Shown: positions 18,655 to 28,290 of the stretch, in pieces
Position numbering within the stretch: position 1 is the first letter of the stretch
How the letters are laid out: each line of letters starts with the position of its first letter
Origin: a bacterium D16-50
GTDB taxonomy: Bacteria; Bacillota; Clostridia; Lachnospirales; Lachnospiraceae
Length of the DNA: 64,000 nt
Assembly (NCBI GenBank): GCA_003612485.1
Contig: RAZA01000010.1
Span: 62,001-126,000, forward strand
Direction: 5' to 3'
Translations under genes and position numbers: made by a program
Notes under the pieces: generated by a model
What the model was told of the DNA's origin: nothing
Database searches by the model: none
Seen by the model: only the letters and a program-made list of their open reading frames with translations

Positions 18655-19515
18655 TTATTGATCCGGCACATCCCCCAGAAACTGCATCATCTCTCCATAA
18701 CAGCCCTTTGCGTCCTCATACCCCTGCCGATACAGCTCCATCAGCTTCTCCAAGTTCTTTTCCACTCTTCCCACGCCTATATCCTTTTTGGGGCGAATAA
18801 CAAAAACCTGACCGCTCTTCCTCATCCGCTCTACATAAGCCGTCTGCGCGGCATAGTGGACATGACGCCAAGACATCAGCTCCGCCACCTTGGGATACCT
18901 CAGATACCTAAGCCCAAGCAGCAGCGACTGGGAGGAGGGCTTGCGCACAAACCCCTTTTCCTTGGTAAGAACCACCACATTCTTTCGATTGCCGTCCACC
19001 ACCGATCTCAGCAGCGGAATGGAATCGCTGATGCCGCCGTCCAGATAGAGTCTGCCGCCTATCTTCACGTTTCTGGACACCAGCGGCAGGGAGGCCGAAG
19101 CCCTGAGCTTGTCAATGTCCTTCTTCATGTCCCGAATGCGAAAATACTCCGGTTTTCCCGTCACAATATCCGTGGCGACGCTGAAGGCTCTGCCTCTGTA
19201 TCGGTCAAAGGTTTCATAATCATAAGGGTTGAGATACTCCGGAATCAGATGATAGCACATCTGCACATTGAACAAATCCCCCGTGGTTATCAGACTCTCC
19301 CAGCTGCAGTACCTCTTGATGTCCAAATAGTCCAGCGTCACGTCACGGCTCCTGCCCCGCTGCTTCGACAGATAGCTGCACATATTCACGGCTCCCGCCG
19401 AAACGCCGTACACGCTGGAAAACTCAATCTCCTTATCCAGAAAGAAATCAAGCACTCCCGCGGTATAGACCCCTTTCATGCCGCCGCCCTCCAGTACAAG
19501 GCCCGCTTGATACAT
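18655..19515 (-). CDS. Patatin-like phospholipase family protein
   Basis: A 286-residue protein with the patatin Ser-Asp dyad: oxyanion-hole motif GGGMKG at 10-15, nucleophile elbow GVSAG at 37-41 (Ser39) and the DGG block in LYLDGGISDSIPL. These enzymes hydrolyse acyl esters of lipids. The start MYQAGLVLEGGG is the usual family N-terminus, and AAAGGTGGGA precedes the ATG. No signal peptide, so a cytoplasmic or membrane-peripheral location is likely. Confidence 0.93.
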   Translation of the reverse strand: MYQAGLVLEGGGMKGVYTAGVLDFFLDKEIEFSSVYGVSAGAVNMCSYLSKQRGRSRDVTLDYLDIKRYCSWESLITTGDLFNVQMCYHLIPEYLNPYDYETFDRYRGRAFSVATDIVTGKPEYFRIRDMKKDIDKLRASASLPLVSRNVKIGGRLYLDGGISDSIPLLRSVVDGNRKNVVVLTKEKGFVRKPSSQSLLLGLRYLRYPKVAELMSWRHVHYAAQTAYVERMRKSGQVFVIRPKKDIGVGRVEKNLEKLMELYRQGYEDAKGCYGEMMQFLGDVPDQ

Positions 19516-19584
19516 ACTAATCCCACCTTTCTATCCTCAAATACCGGACTCCCGCGCCCTGCGGATACCTCCAAAAAGCCGCCG

Positions 19585-20781
19585 TCATTTCCCCGCGCCG
19601 TACTCTTCCCTGACAAATCTGCCAAAAGCCTCGAAAGATCGCTCCACCTTCTCCGTATCTATGCAGTACGCCATGCGAAAATATCCCGGCGCCCCAAAAG
19701 TATCCCCCGGCACCAGCACCAGATCATATTTCAAAGCCTTCCTGCAGAATACCTTGGCATCCTGCTCCAGCGCCTTGGGGAAAATATAAAAAGTTCCTCC
19801 GGGCTTCACGCAGGCAAAGCCAAGCGCCGTCAGCTCCTTATAGAGCAGTTCCATGTTGGTCTCATACACGCTCAGGTCTGCCGTCAGCTCCAGCGTCTGC
19901 GCCACAGCCAGCTGGATGATGGAGGGCGGGCAGTTGTGCCCTATTCCTCTGGAAATCTGCCCGCACATATTTATCATGTCCTCGGCCTCTTTACACCGGG
20001 GATTCACTGCCACATACCCGATGCGCTCTCCCGGAATGGACAAGGATTTGGAAAAAGAGTAACACATAATCGTATCATCATAAAAGGCGGAGACGCAGGG
20101 CGCCTCCACGCCCGCAAACACGATCTCCCGATAAGGCTCGTCGGAAATCAGATAAATAGTATGTCCATATTCCAGAGACTTTTTTCTCAGCAGGTCGGCC
20201 AGCCTCCCCAGCGTCTCTTTGGAATATACCACGCCCGAAGGATTGTTGGGGGTATTCACAAGAACCGCCTTCACCTTATCCGTCAGCATTTCCTCAAATT
20301 CACCGAAATGAATCTGAAAACCTTCCGTGTCCGGAGGCACTACTTTCAGCACCGCTCCCGACAGATTCACATAAGGATTGTATTCCGGAAAAAAAGGAGC
20401 AAAAGTCAGGATCTCATCGCCGGCCTCCGTCACCAGACGAAAGGCATGGGCCAATGCGCCTGCGGCGCCGGAGGCCATAAAAATATGCTCCTTCCGGTAG
20501 GGCAGCCCAAAACGCCGCTCCAGAGAAGCCGCCACAGCTTCTCTGACACTGGCGATGCCCAGACTGGGACTATAGCCGTGAAGCTCTGCAGTCCCCCTCT
20601 CAACCAACATATGAACCAATGCATCCGTAAATTCCCTTGGAACGGGAACCGAAGGGTTGCCAAGACTATAATCGAACACATTCTCATAGCCGATCTCCTG
20701 TCCCCTTGCCGTGGCAAACTCCGACAGCTCTCTGATAACGGATTTTCCCTTCAGCATATCCTTATATTTTTGAACCAGCAT
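19585..20781 (-). CDS. PLP-dependent aminotransferase, class I/II
   Basis: A 398-residue fold-type I aminotransferase. The PLP lysine lies in CYSFSKSLSIPGERIGY, and NTPNNPSGVVY and SDEPYREIVF are further family blocks; the C-terminal FRMAYC carries the substrate-carboxylate arginine. It resembles aspartate/aromatic aminotransferases, but the substrate cannot be assigned. The start at 20781 (MLVQKYKDMLKGKSVIREL) follows GGGATGG; an in-frame ATG nine codons upstream has no ribosome site. It lies 70 bases before the patatin gene. Confidence 0.92.
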   Translation of the reverse strand: MLVQKYKDMLKGKSVIRELSEFATARGQEIGYENVFDYSLGNPSVPVPREFTDALVHMLVERGTAELHGYSPSLGIASVREAVAASLERRFGLPYRKEHIFMASGAAGALAHAFRLVTEAGDEILTFAPFFPEYNPYVNLSGAVLKVVPPDTEGFQIHFGEFEEMLTDKVKAVLVNTPNNPSGVVYSKETLGRLADLLRKKSLEYGHTIYLISDEPYREIVFAGVEAPCVSAFYDDTIMCYSFSKSLSIPGERIGYVAVNPRCKEAEDMINMCGQISRGIGHNCPPSIIQLAVAQTLELTADLSVYETNMELLYKELTALGFACVKPGGTFYIFPKALEQDAKVFCRKALKYDLVLVPGDTFGAPGYFRMAYCIDTEKVERSFEAFGRFVREEYGAGK

Positions 20782-20954
20782 TTCACCATCCCTTTCCGAA
20801 CGCCGCATATTTCCCGCCGGCGCCCTTGTCTCCTATCGTTCCGTCAATGCCGCCCTCCCCCTTGCGGACGTCTGTCCTCTCTGCTTTGAAGGGGGCGCTT
20901 TTCCTAAAAATTATATCACGTTTTTCATCCATTACAAGAGGCTCTCTCTTGAAA

Positions 20955-21394
20955 TCATCTATCGTTTCCGACGCCTCCCTTGCCTGCGACAGCCATAAAT
21001 TCCTTTCTTGTACAATTGGTCAGTTCTCTGATCTGCCCTTCGTCAAATCCCCTCTTTATCATTCGCCCTATTACCAAAAATCTTTCTTCCCTCTTTCCGT
21101 CTCTTTTACCTTCTCTTTTACCTTCTTTCCTCCCGGCCAGTCTCTCCTCTTTCATCAATTCCTCAAACGCCTTACACATTGGCAGCTCCTCCTTCTCTAT
21201 CTTATACAGCAGTCTTTTTATGTGCAGATGCCTTGCTATTGCCCGCTCCCCAGAGAAGGGTACTTCCTCTGCCGCAGTCTCAGATTCTCTGGCAGCACAA
21301 TGCATTCACCGTCATAAAGCACGATATTGACCAACTCCGCAAACCGTCTGCAGTCAGAAAAGTATGGCCGATCTCCTACGTTCTTTCTCCCCAT
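20955..21394 (-). pseudogene. Remnant of an Rpn-family recombination-promoting nuclease/putative transposase
   Basis: Two fragments in different frames. From the ATG at 21394, about 52 codons read MGRKNVGDRPYFSDCRRFAE and on through LVNIVLYDGECIVLPENLRL, the typical N-terminus of Rpn-type PD-(D/E)XK proteins, and stop at 21236. A second frame (21305-20955) contains KRLLYKIEKEELPMCKAFEE and the basic GRKEGKREGKRDGKRE tail typical of their C-terminus. The central nuclease domain (normally about 200 residues) is missing, and the parts are out of frame. This is therefore a deleted, frameshifted relic rather than a working gene. Confidence 0.75.
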
Positions 21395-21675
21395 ATGTCC
21401 TTTCCGGCCAATGTATGCATAGGGTACAGCTATAGCCGCCCCTCGTCGCCCTCAGCCATTTTTATTATTTTCGTGAAATATGGCCGATGCCGCCGGAATC
21501 AGATATATTCCATACCCGATGATTCGCCCCGCCGAACGGCGGAACAGAAGATTTCACGCAGAGAGCCTCCCCCTTCCCGATTTTCATTCGGAGGTTTAGC
21601 TTCCTCGCTTTCTATCATATAAAACAGCTCCCCCGCTGTCAATAACAAAATCTTCGCAAAACAACAATTACAAGA

Positions 21676-21704
21676 TTGCCTTTGCCAAGTCAATCTGCTA
21701 CACT
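21676..21704 (+). promoter_or_regulatory. Candidate promoter of the SGNH hydrolase gene
   Basis: TTGCCT (21676-21681), 17 bases, then TACACT (21699-21704) matches a sigmaA promoter 42 bases before the ATG at 21746. The rest of the gap back to 21395 holds no gene that I can support. Confidence 0.55.
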
Positions 21705-21745
21705 CATACCAGAATCGTCAAAATTTCACGCAGGAGGATGCATAC

Positions 21746-22804
21746 ATGAATTCCATAGACAAAATTGATCGAAATTTTGAGGTAAAAACCATAATCGAAG
21801 ATACTCTGAACTTTTTCAGCTCTCTGGATACGCCTTTCCGCATCCACGGGCTGATCTCCACGCCAAAAGGCTTCGCGCGCATGCCGGAGGAAACGGCAAT
21901 GGCGGTAAACGAAGGCGTTGCCATGCTTTTCCGCAACACGGCCGGAGGAAGGCTGCGTTTTCGCACCAATTCCCCCAAGGTGGCCATCCGGGCCAAGATG
22001 GACAGCATAGGTAAAATGCCTCACTTTGCCCTTTCAGGCAGCGCCGGCTTTGACCTTTATGAGGGCAGCATCTATCGGGGAACCTTCATTCCCCCCTTCG
22101 ACATCGAGGACGGATATGAATCTATGATTGTTCTGTCCGGCATCAAAGAACGGGATCTCACTGTCCACTTCCCTCTCTACAGCAATGTCATATCTCTGGA
22201 GATCGGGCTCTGTGAAGGCGCCACCCTATCACCTTCCCCGGACTATGGCCGGAAGCTTCCCGTCGTGTACTATGGTTCCTCCATCACTCAGGGCGGCTGT
22301 GCTTCCCGCCCCGGCAACTGCTATGAAAATATCATCAGCCGCAATCTGGACTGCGACCACATCAATCTGGGCTTTTCAGGATCGGCAAGAGGGGAGGACG
22401 TGATAGCCGATTACATCGCAAACCTCCCCATGAGCGTATTCGTCTATGATTACGACCATAATGCCCCCAGCGTGGAACATCTCCGGAATACCCATAGGCC
22501 CATGTTCCGGCGCATACGTGAGAAAAATCCTCTTCTGCCTATTGTAATGGTATCAAGGCCTCAGCCCAATCCAACCGCCGAAGAGCTTCAGCGCCGGGAC
22601 ATCATCAGATCCACCTACGAGGAGGCTTCAGCCGCCGGGGACAGAAATGTATACTTTATAGACGGAAGCGCCATGCTGGGCCAGTTCGGCGGAGACAGCG
22701 GCACCGTAGACAGCTGTCATCCCAATGACCTTGGCTTTATGTGCATGGCCAAGTCCATCGGGGAGGTCGTAGAGCGAATCCTGAACCGATCCACTCCCCT
22801 ATAA
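21746..22804 (+). CDS. SGNH/GDSL hydrolase family esterase
   Basis: A 352-residue protein with an N-terminal beta-rich domain (about 1-165) and a C-terminal SGNH domain. The nucleophile block YGSSITQGG lies at 176-184 (Ser179 probable), followed by the glycine block GFSGSARGED, and CHPNDLGF near the end supplies the Asp/His pair. Such enzymes deacetylate sugars or cleave other carbohydrate esters. There is no signal peptide. AGGAGG precedes the ATG. It is the only plus-strand gene in the first 35 kb and converges on glpK. Confidence 0.88.
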   Translation: MNSIDKIDRNFEVKTIIEDTLNFFSSLDTPFRIHGLISTPKGFARMPEETAMAVNEGVAMLFRNTAGGRLRFRTNSPKVAIRAKMDSIGKMPHFALSGSAGFDLYEGSIYRGTFIPPFDIEDGYESMIVLSGIKERDLTVHFPLYSNVISLEIGLCEGATLSPSPDYGRKLPVVYYGSSITQGGCASRPGNCYENIISRNLDCDHINLGFSGSARGEDVIADYIANLPMSVFVYDYDHNAPSVEHLRNTHRPMFRRIREKNPLLPIVMVSRPQPNPTAEELQRRDIIRSTYEEASAAGDRNVYFIDGSAMLGQFGGDSGTVDSCHPNDLGFMCMAKSIGEVVERILNRSTPL

Positions 22805-22853
22805 GCGCCGTCTCCATTTCCATAACCAGCCAAACCCTGCCCCGGACACCGGC

Positions 22854-22946
22854 CAAAACCACGACAGTCTCGTCAAGGTCTGTGGGTTTTGTCAAAACAG
22901 CCATACAGCGGATCTTGTATCACACAGTTCTCCGTTGTATGGCTGT
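22854..22946. terminator. Two hairpins between convergent genes
   Basis: CAAAACC (22854-22860) pairs with GGTTTTG (22885-22891), and ACAGCCATACA (22897-22907) pairs with TGTATGGCTGT (22936-22946). They sit between the SGNH hydrolase and glpK stops and probably serve as a bidirectional terminator region. Confidence 0.6.
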
Positions 22947-22956
22947 CCCATAGTCT

Positions 22957-24450
22957 CTATTCCTCCGCCCACATCAGGGCGCATCTCACGGCCCGCTGCC
23001 ATCCTTTCAAAAGCCGCTGCCGCCTGCCCTCTTCCATTGCGGATTCAAATACCTTGCCCAGCTGCCAATTTTCTCTGATCTCTTCCCTATCCTTCCAGTA
23101 GCCCACAGCCAATCCTGCCAGATACGCCGCCCCCAGAGCCGTGGTCTCGATGCACTTAGGCCTCTGAATCTGCGTATCCACAATATCCGCCTGAAACTGC
23201 ATCAGAAAATCATTGGCGCTGGCTCCCCCGTCCACCTTCAGACTCTTCAGGCAGATACCGCTGTCCCGCTCCATGGCCCTGATCACGTCCCCGGTCTGGT
23301 AGGCGACGGCCTCCAGCACTCCCCGGACGAAATGTTCCTTGGCGCAGCCTCTGGTCAGCCCCACCACGGTTCCTCTGGCATACTGGTTCCAGTAGGGCGC
23401 GCCCAGCCCTGTAAAGGCCGGCACGATATACATTCCCGCCGTGTCCTCCACAGCCTCACAATACTTCTGGGACTCCGAAGCGCTCTTCAGCATCCGCATA
23501 CTGTCCCGGAGCCACTGGATTCCTGCCCCAGCCACAAAGACGCTGCCCTCCAGCGCATAATCCGGCTCCTCAGAAACCCCTGCCGCGATGGTGGTCAGCA
23601 GCCCAGACTTAGAGGAAATAGCCGATCTGCCCGTATTCATCAATAGAAAGCAGCCTGTGCCGTAAGTGTTTTTTACCTCGCCCTTCTCAAAGCAGCACTG
23701 CCCGAACAAAGCTGCCTGCTGATCCCCTGCCGCGCCTGCGATGGGAATTTCCGCCCCCAGCACGGAAGCCGCCGTATGCCCGAAGACATATCCCGAAGGG
23801 TGCACCTCGGGCAGAATACTCGCCGGAATGCCGAACCGCTCCATGATCTCCTGATCCCAGACAAGCCTATGAATATCAAAAAGCATGGTTCGGGAGGCGT
23901 TGGTATAATCCGTGGCATGAACCGCCCCCTTGGTAAGATTCCAGATCAGCCAGCTGTCCACCGTACCGAACAGCAGCTCACCCGCCTCGGCCCGCGCTCT
24001 GGCTCCGGGCACGTTCTCCAGAATCCATGCGATCTTGGACGCGCTGAAATAAGCATCCGGAATCAGTCCCGTCTTCTCCCGTATCTTCCGGTCAAAGCCG
24101 TCCTTCTTCAGCTCTTCGATCATATCCGAGGTGCGGCGGCACTGCCAAACGATGGCATTATATACCGGCTCCCCCGTGTTTTTATTCCAGAGGACAGTTG
24201 TTTCCCGCTGGTTTGTGATGCCGATGGCCCCAATCTCGTCCGCTCCCGCCCCCAGCATGGCCATGGATTCCATAGCCACCGCCAGCTGGGAGGACCAGAT
24301 TTCCATGGGATTATGTTCCACCCAGCCCGGCTTGGGATAAATCTGTGTAAATTCCTTCTGCGACATGGAGCAGACATTGCCAGCCTTGTCAAACAAGATA
24401 CACCGTGAGCTGGTGGTTCCTTGATCCAAAGCCATAATGTATTTCTGCAT
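22957..24450 (-). CDS. glpK: Glycerol kinase GlpK
   Basis: A 497-residue FGGY-family kinase that phosphorylates glycerol to glycerol 3-phosphate in the cytoplasm. The N-terminal [14 protein letters not shown] is the ATP-binding phosphate-1 motif; [13 protein letters not shown] and the FGGY signature segment [13 protein letters not shown] ... [20 protein letters not shown] are intact. The ATG at 24450 has AGGAGG seven bases upstream; a TTG two codons earlier is less likely. No glycerol facilitator or glycerol-3-phosphate dehydrogenase gene is adjacent. Confidence 0.97.
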   Translation of the reverse strand: MQKYIMALDQGTTSSRCILFDKAGNVCSMSQKEFTQIYPKPGWVEHNPMEIWSSQLAVAMESMAMLGAGADEIGAIGITNQRETTVLWNKNTGEPVYNAIVWQCRRTSDMIEELKKDGFDRKIREKTGLIPDAYFSASKIAWILENVPGARARAEAGELLFGTVDSWLIWNLTKGAVHATDYTNASRTMLFDIHRLVWDQEIMERFGIPASILPEVHPSGYVFGHTAASVLGAEIPIAGAAGDQQAALFGQCCFEKGEVKNTYGTGCFLLMNTGRSAISSKSGLLTTIAAGVSEEPDYALEGSVFVAGAGIQWLRDSMRMLKSASESQKYCEAVEDTAGMYIVPAFTGLGAPYWNQYARGTVVGLTRGCAKEHFVRGVLEAVAYQTGDVIRAMERDSGICLKSLKVDGGASANDFLMQFQADIVDTQIQRPKCIETTALGAAYLAGLAVGYWKDREEIRENWQLGKVFESAMEEGRRQRLLKGWQRAVRCALMWAEE

Positions 24451-24637
24451 ATACAAGCCTCCTATTCCCGTCCCGCCCCGGCAGCGCCGCTCTTCCCTCC
24501 CCGCCGGCCATGATCCGTCCCCTGCAGTTTCTGCCCGCCATGCCTGACCGAACCGGGTCTATGGCCAGCTTCCGCCTTCCCATAGCCGCCGGGAGGAAAC
24601 AGCCTCAAAGCTCATGTCCAAGGGCGGCCGCCCTATA

Positions 24638-25447
24638 TCAATCGTTCAAGTCAACGGTGGCCCCGCCCTTCACTTCCACGTACTTCTTGTCATCGCAATG
24701 CAGCCACACGCTGATGGCAGAAGGATTATAGACCATTTCATTGTTTCCGGAGAACTTCAGGTTCTTGGCCGCATCCATATAATCGATGATCTCGATATTG
24801 GTGGCATACCAGATATCCTCCTTGCCCCCCGCATATTTGCAGAACTCCTCGATCACCTCCCAATTGTGGGCGCCGTCAAATTCATAGCTGTGCCCCCACA
24901 CATACATCAGCTTCAAGTACTGCTTTTTCTGGAAATTCACAAAGTACTCCGCCTTCTTCATCAGCTCCGGATCCGTGTGATGACAAGTAGGATGCCACTC
25001 CAGCGGATCCTTGGGCAGCTCGTAGTCCGCTCTGGAGCCCACCACTCTTCCATAGGCGATCCCCAGCTGCTTAAACAGCTGTTTGATCTCCTCGCTGTAG
25101 GAGCCGTTGGGATACGCATGTCCCCGAACCAGCCCCCCTGTCAGACTCTCCAGCCCCTTCCTATCCTCCAGAATCTCTCTGGCCACTTCCACCAGCGGGC
25201 AGCGGGCGATGGTAGGATGCACCAGACAGTGGGTTGCCACCTCATGGTTCTTGTACAATTCCCGGATCCTATCCTTTGCAATACGGGAGGGATCCCGCTC
25301 AATGAGCCCATAATTCAGATTGAAGGTTCCTTTGATGCCGTACTTGTCAAAAATCTCCACCAGCCTCTCATCCTGAATCTTTCCGTCATCATAGCTCATA
25401 GTCAGCGCCTTGGCCTTCCCCTCCGGGAAACATGTGTAAACGTTCAT
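24638..25447 (-). CDS. Polysaccharide deacetylase family protein (NodB-like)
   Basis: A 269-residue carbohydrate esterase 4 fold protein. MSYDDG at 17-22 gives the catalytic/metal Asp pair, and HEVATHCLVHPTIA at 68-81 gives the H-x(3)-H metal pair (His73, His77). No signal peptide is present, so it is not an obvious cell-wall peptidoglycan deacetylase; the substrate is unknown. The ATG at 25447 follows AAAGGATGG. It is upstream of glpK on the same strand with a 187-base gap. Confidence 0.88.
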   Translation of the reverse strand: MNVYTCFPEGKAKALTMSYDDGKIQDERLVEIFDKYGIKGTFNLNYGLIERDPSRIAKDRIRELYKNHEVATHCLVHPTIARCPLVEVAREILEDRKGLESLTGGLVRGHAYPNGSYSEEIKQLFKQLGIAYGRVVGSRADYELPKDPLEWHPTCHHTDPELMKKAEYFVNFQKKQYLKLMYVWGHSYEFDGAHNWEVIEEFCKYAGGKEDIWYATNIEIIDYMDAAKNLKFSGNNEMVYNPSAISVWLHCDDKKYVEVKGGATVDLND

Positions 25448-25546
25448 CTTTTTTCCATCCTTTCTCTCAGCTTATGTTTATAGTTTTCCTTACCCCTTTT
25501 GCTGCCACATTAACATTTCAGCCGACGAATTCCGCGGACATAAAAT

Positions 25547-26092
25547 TCATTCCGCCGGTCTCACCATATTCGCCGTCCTGTCCCCCATAATCCTATGGTA
25601 CATATGAAAATATTCCTGAAACGACAGCTCTCTGCCGTATGTGAGCACTTCCATTTCCACACCCATCAGCTCCACCAGCAGCCCCGTGGGCTTCATGCCG
25701 TTTCGCAGGTAAAAGGCCTTCCTGCGCAGACGATCCTTTGCATTTTGGGCCGTTTCTCCTGCTGCTCCGGTCGTCCGCTCGATCTCCACCACGATTTTTT
25801 CCGTCCCATACCGTTTCCGAAGCTCTCCCAGAGTCTCGCCTCCCAGCCCGCTCCCCTGATGCTTTGGAGCAATGGCAAGATAATCCAGCAGCGCCAAGTC
25901 TCCTGACAGAAGCATAATAGCCAGACCGCAGAACTCCCCCTGCCCATTTTCTATTGCCAAAATATCGAAAAAACCCTCCTGCCGCTTTTGCAGCATAAAG
26001 GAAAAAGGCTTCTTTTCCGACTCCGGAAAAGAGGCCTCATACAGCCTCCGAACCTCCTCCAGCCGCTCCTCAGTCCATACTTCCTTTAACAT
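25547..26092 (-). CDS. GNAT family N-acetyltransferase
   Basis: A 181-residue protein with the acetyl-CoA binding region LLDYLAIAPKHQGSGLGGET (motif A, Q-x-x-G-x-G/A) near residues 70-95 and N-terminal beta strands typical of GNAT folds. The acceptor is unknown. GAGGGA precedes the ATG. The gap downstream (26093-26305) shows degenerate direct repeats of CAATCTGC and CCCCAAGCCTAC. Confidence 0.88.
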   Translation of the reverse strand: MLKEVWTEERLEEVRRLYEASFPESEKKPFSFMLQKRQEGFFDILAIENGQGEFCGLAIMLLSGDLALLDYLAIAPKHQGSGLGGETLGELRKRYGTEKIVVEIERTTGAAGETAQNAKDRLRRKAFYLRNGMKPTGLLVELMGVEMEVLTYGRELSFQEYFHMYHRIMGDRTANMVRPAE

Positions 26093-26305
26093 AAATCCCT
26101 CTCCCTACAACAGTTCCGTCACAAGTCCGCCCCAAGCCTACAACCGCCCTTCTGCAATCTGCCACAAGCTTACGACAGTCTTGTCGCAATCTGCAACAGC
26201 TCTGCCCCAAGCCTACGGCAAACCAATCCTGCAACAGCCTGACAACAATCCATCACACCACCCCACGGCATCACCCCCATGAAGCAGCGGTTTATACCGG
26301 GCATC

Positions 26306-28081
26306 TCACACGCTGGCCTCATGATGAATCTGAAGCTCATACAGCTTCTTATAGATGCCCTCCTGAGCCAGCAGCTCCTGATGAGTCCCCTGCTCTCTGA
26401 TCTTCCCTTTGTGCATGACCATGATGCAGTCCGCATGCTGAATGGTAGAAAGTCTGTGAGCCACCATAATGGTGGTTCGCCCCCGCATCAGCTTTTCCAA
26501 AGCCTCCTGAATCAGCAGCTCCGTCTCCGTGTCGATATTGGCGGTGGCCTCGTCCATCACCAGTATGCTGGGCTTATGGGCCAGTGTTCTGGCAAAGGAA
26601 AGCAGCTGCCTTTCCCCTGCGGAGAAGGTAGCCCCCCGCTCCGATACAGGCTCCTGATAGCCCCCCTGCAGCTTTTCTATGAAATGAGAGGCATTCACGT
26701 ACTCCGCCGCAGCCTTCACGTCCTGAGCGGGAATGTCCTCATTGTACAGCCGGATATTTTTCTCCACATTCCCCTCAAAGATGAACACATCCTGCTGCAT
26801 CTGGCCGATGGCCCCCCGCAGCTGTTTCTTGGAAAGCCTGCGGATGTCCACCCCGTCCACATAGATGTTTCCCTTCTGAATATCATAGTATCTTCCGATC
26901 AGATTCAATATGGAAGACTTCCCGGCTCCGGTGGCTCCCACAAAGGCCACGCTCTGGCCCGGCTCTATGACGAAGGACACATCCCTCAGCACATAATTCT
27001 CCCCGTCGTAGGCGAACCATACATGGGAAAACTCGATGCGGCCCTTGATCTCCGGCAAGATCACCGGCTCCTGATCCTCCTTCACCAGCGGCTCCTCGCT
27101 CATGATGGTAAAAATCTTTTCGGCGGAGGCAATGGAGGACTGCAGTGTGGAAAACTGCTCCGCAAGCTCCTGAATAGGTTCAAAAAAAGACTGAATATAC
27201 TGGGCGAAGATATAAAGCGTGCCGATGGAAATCACATTGCCCAGCACATCCCTGCTGCCCATCCCCAGCACGATCATCAGGGAAATAATGCTCAGTATGT
27301 ATATGATGGGCCGGAAGATGGCAAACACCATCATCTCCCTATAAAAAGCCTTATACAGCTTGTAATTCTTTTCGTCAAACTCCTCAAACTTCCTCTTCTC
27401 CCTGCCGAAAATCTGAATGATCCTCATGCCGGAAATATTTTCCGAGAGAAAGGTGTTGATGTCCGTAAGCCGGGTTCTCGATATGCGGTATGTAGCCCTT
27501 GCGATCTTGCGGAAAACCACCGTCAGCACGGCCACGAAAGGCAGCAGCACAAAGGAAATCACGGCCAGCTTCCAGTCCAGCATCAGCATCACCGCCGCAA
27601 GGCCTATGATCTTCACAATATTGCGAAACAGCCTCACCAGAATGCCGGAATACATCTCGTCCAGCGCCTCCACGTCATTGGTGACTCTGGTCACCAGCTT
27701 TCCCACCGGCGTCAGGTCAAAATAGCGGCTGCTCAGGGACTGAATGTGGGCATACAAATCCTTCCGCACCGTAAGAATAATGCGCTGCCCCGTCTTCTGC
27801 AGCAGCCAGGTCTGGGTAATGTTGAACACGAAGCTCAAAACCAATACCACGCCGTACTTTACAGCCGTCTCCACAATGACATCATAATTTCCCTCAGTCT
27901 CGAACAGATCAATGGCGTCCCCGATCAGCATGGGGCGGTACAGATCGATGGCCGTCAGCGCCAGCACCAAAAGCAGACAGACGGACACCCAGCCCGCATA
28001 GGGCTTCATATAAGAGAGCAGATGCAGCAGAGCACTGCCCTTATAATTTGACTCTATTTTATCCTCCGTCAATGCGCTCAT
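26306..28081 (-). CDS. ABC exporter half-transporter, subunit with degenerate signature motif
   Basis: A 591-residue half-transporter: six membrane helices (about 35-320), then an ATP-binding domain with Walker A GATGAGKSS, signature FSAGE instead of LSGGQ, and Walker B ILVMDEATANID with the catalytic Glu. The start MSALTEDKIESNYKG at 28081 follows AGGAGG; upstream in-frame codons have no site. It follows the partner gene at 28291-30066. In the pair, this subunit gives the catalytic Glu and the partner gives the canonical LSGGQ, as in asymmetric heterodimeric exporters such as TM287/288. Multidrug or lipid export is likely. Confidence 0.93.
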   Translation of the reverse strand: MSALTEDKIESNYKGSALLHLLSYMKPYAGWVSVCLLLVLALTAIDLYRPMLIGDAIDLFETEGNYDVIVETAVKYGVVLVLSFVFNITQTWLLQKTGQRIILTVRKDLYAHIQSLSSRYFDLTPVGKLVTRVTNDVEALDEMYSGILVRLFRNIVKIIGLAAVMLMLDWKLAVISFVLLPFVAVLTVVFRKIARATYRISRTRLTDINTFLSENISGMRIIQIFGREKRKFEEFDEKNYKLYKAFYREMMVFAIFRPIIYILSIISLMIVLGMGSRDVLGNVISIGTLYIFAQYIQSFFEPIQELAEQFSTLQSSIASAEKIFTIMSEEPLVKEDQEPVILPEIKGRIEFSHVWFAYDGENYVLRDVSFVIEPGQSVAFVGATGAGKSSILNLIGRYYDIQKGNIYVDGVDIRRLSKKQLRGAIGQMQQDVFIFEGNVEKNIRLYNEDIPAQDVKAAAEYVNASHFIEKLQGGYQEPVSERGATFSAGERQLLSFARTLAHKPSILVMDEATANIDTETELLIQEALEKLMRGRTTIMVAHRLSTIQHADCIMVMHKGKIREQGTHQELLAQEGIYKKLYELQIHHEASV

Positions 28082-28290
28082 ATATCCTCCTGAAATTCTC
28101 CTGATTTCCCATGCTTCTGCGCATCCTGCGCCGGAACATTTCGTCTCTATGCCGCCCCTCAAGGGGGCAATAAAAAGTCAGGCACGTTCTCTCCTCTTCA
28201 AGGCCAAACCCGGAAAAGATTTCCCCTTCCCAAGGCCAGACAGGTTTCCCCTTCCCAAGGTCTCTCCTGAGGCGCCTCGGTAATTTCCCT

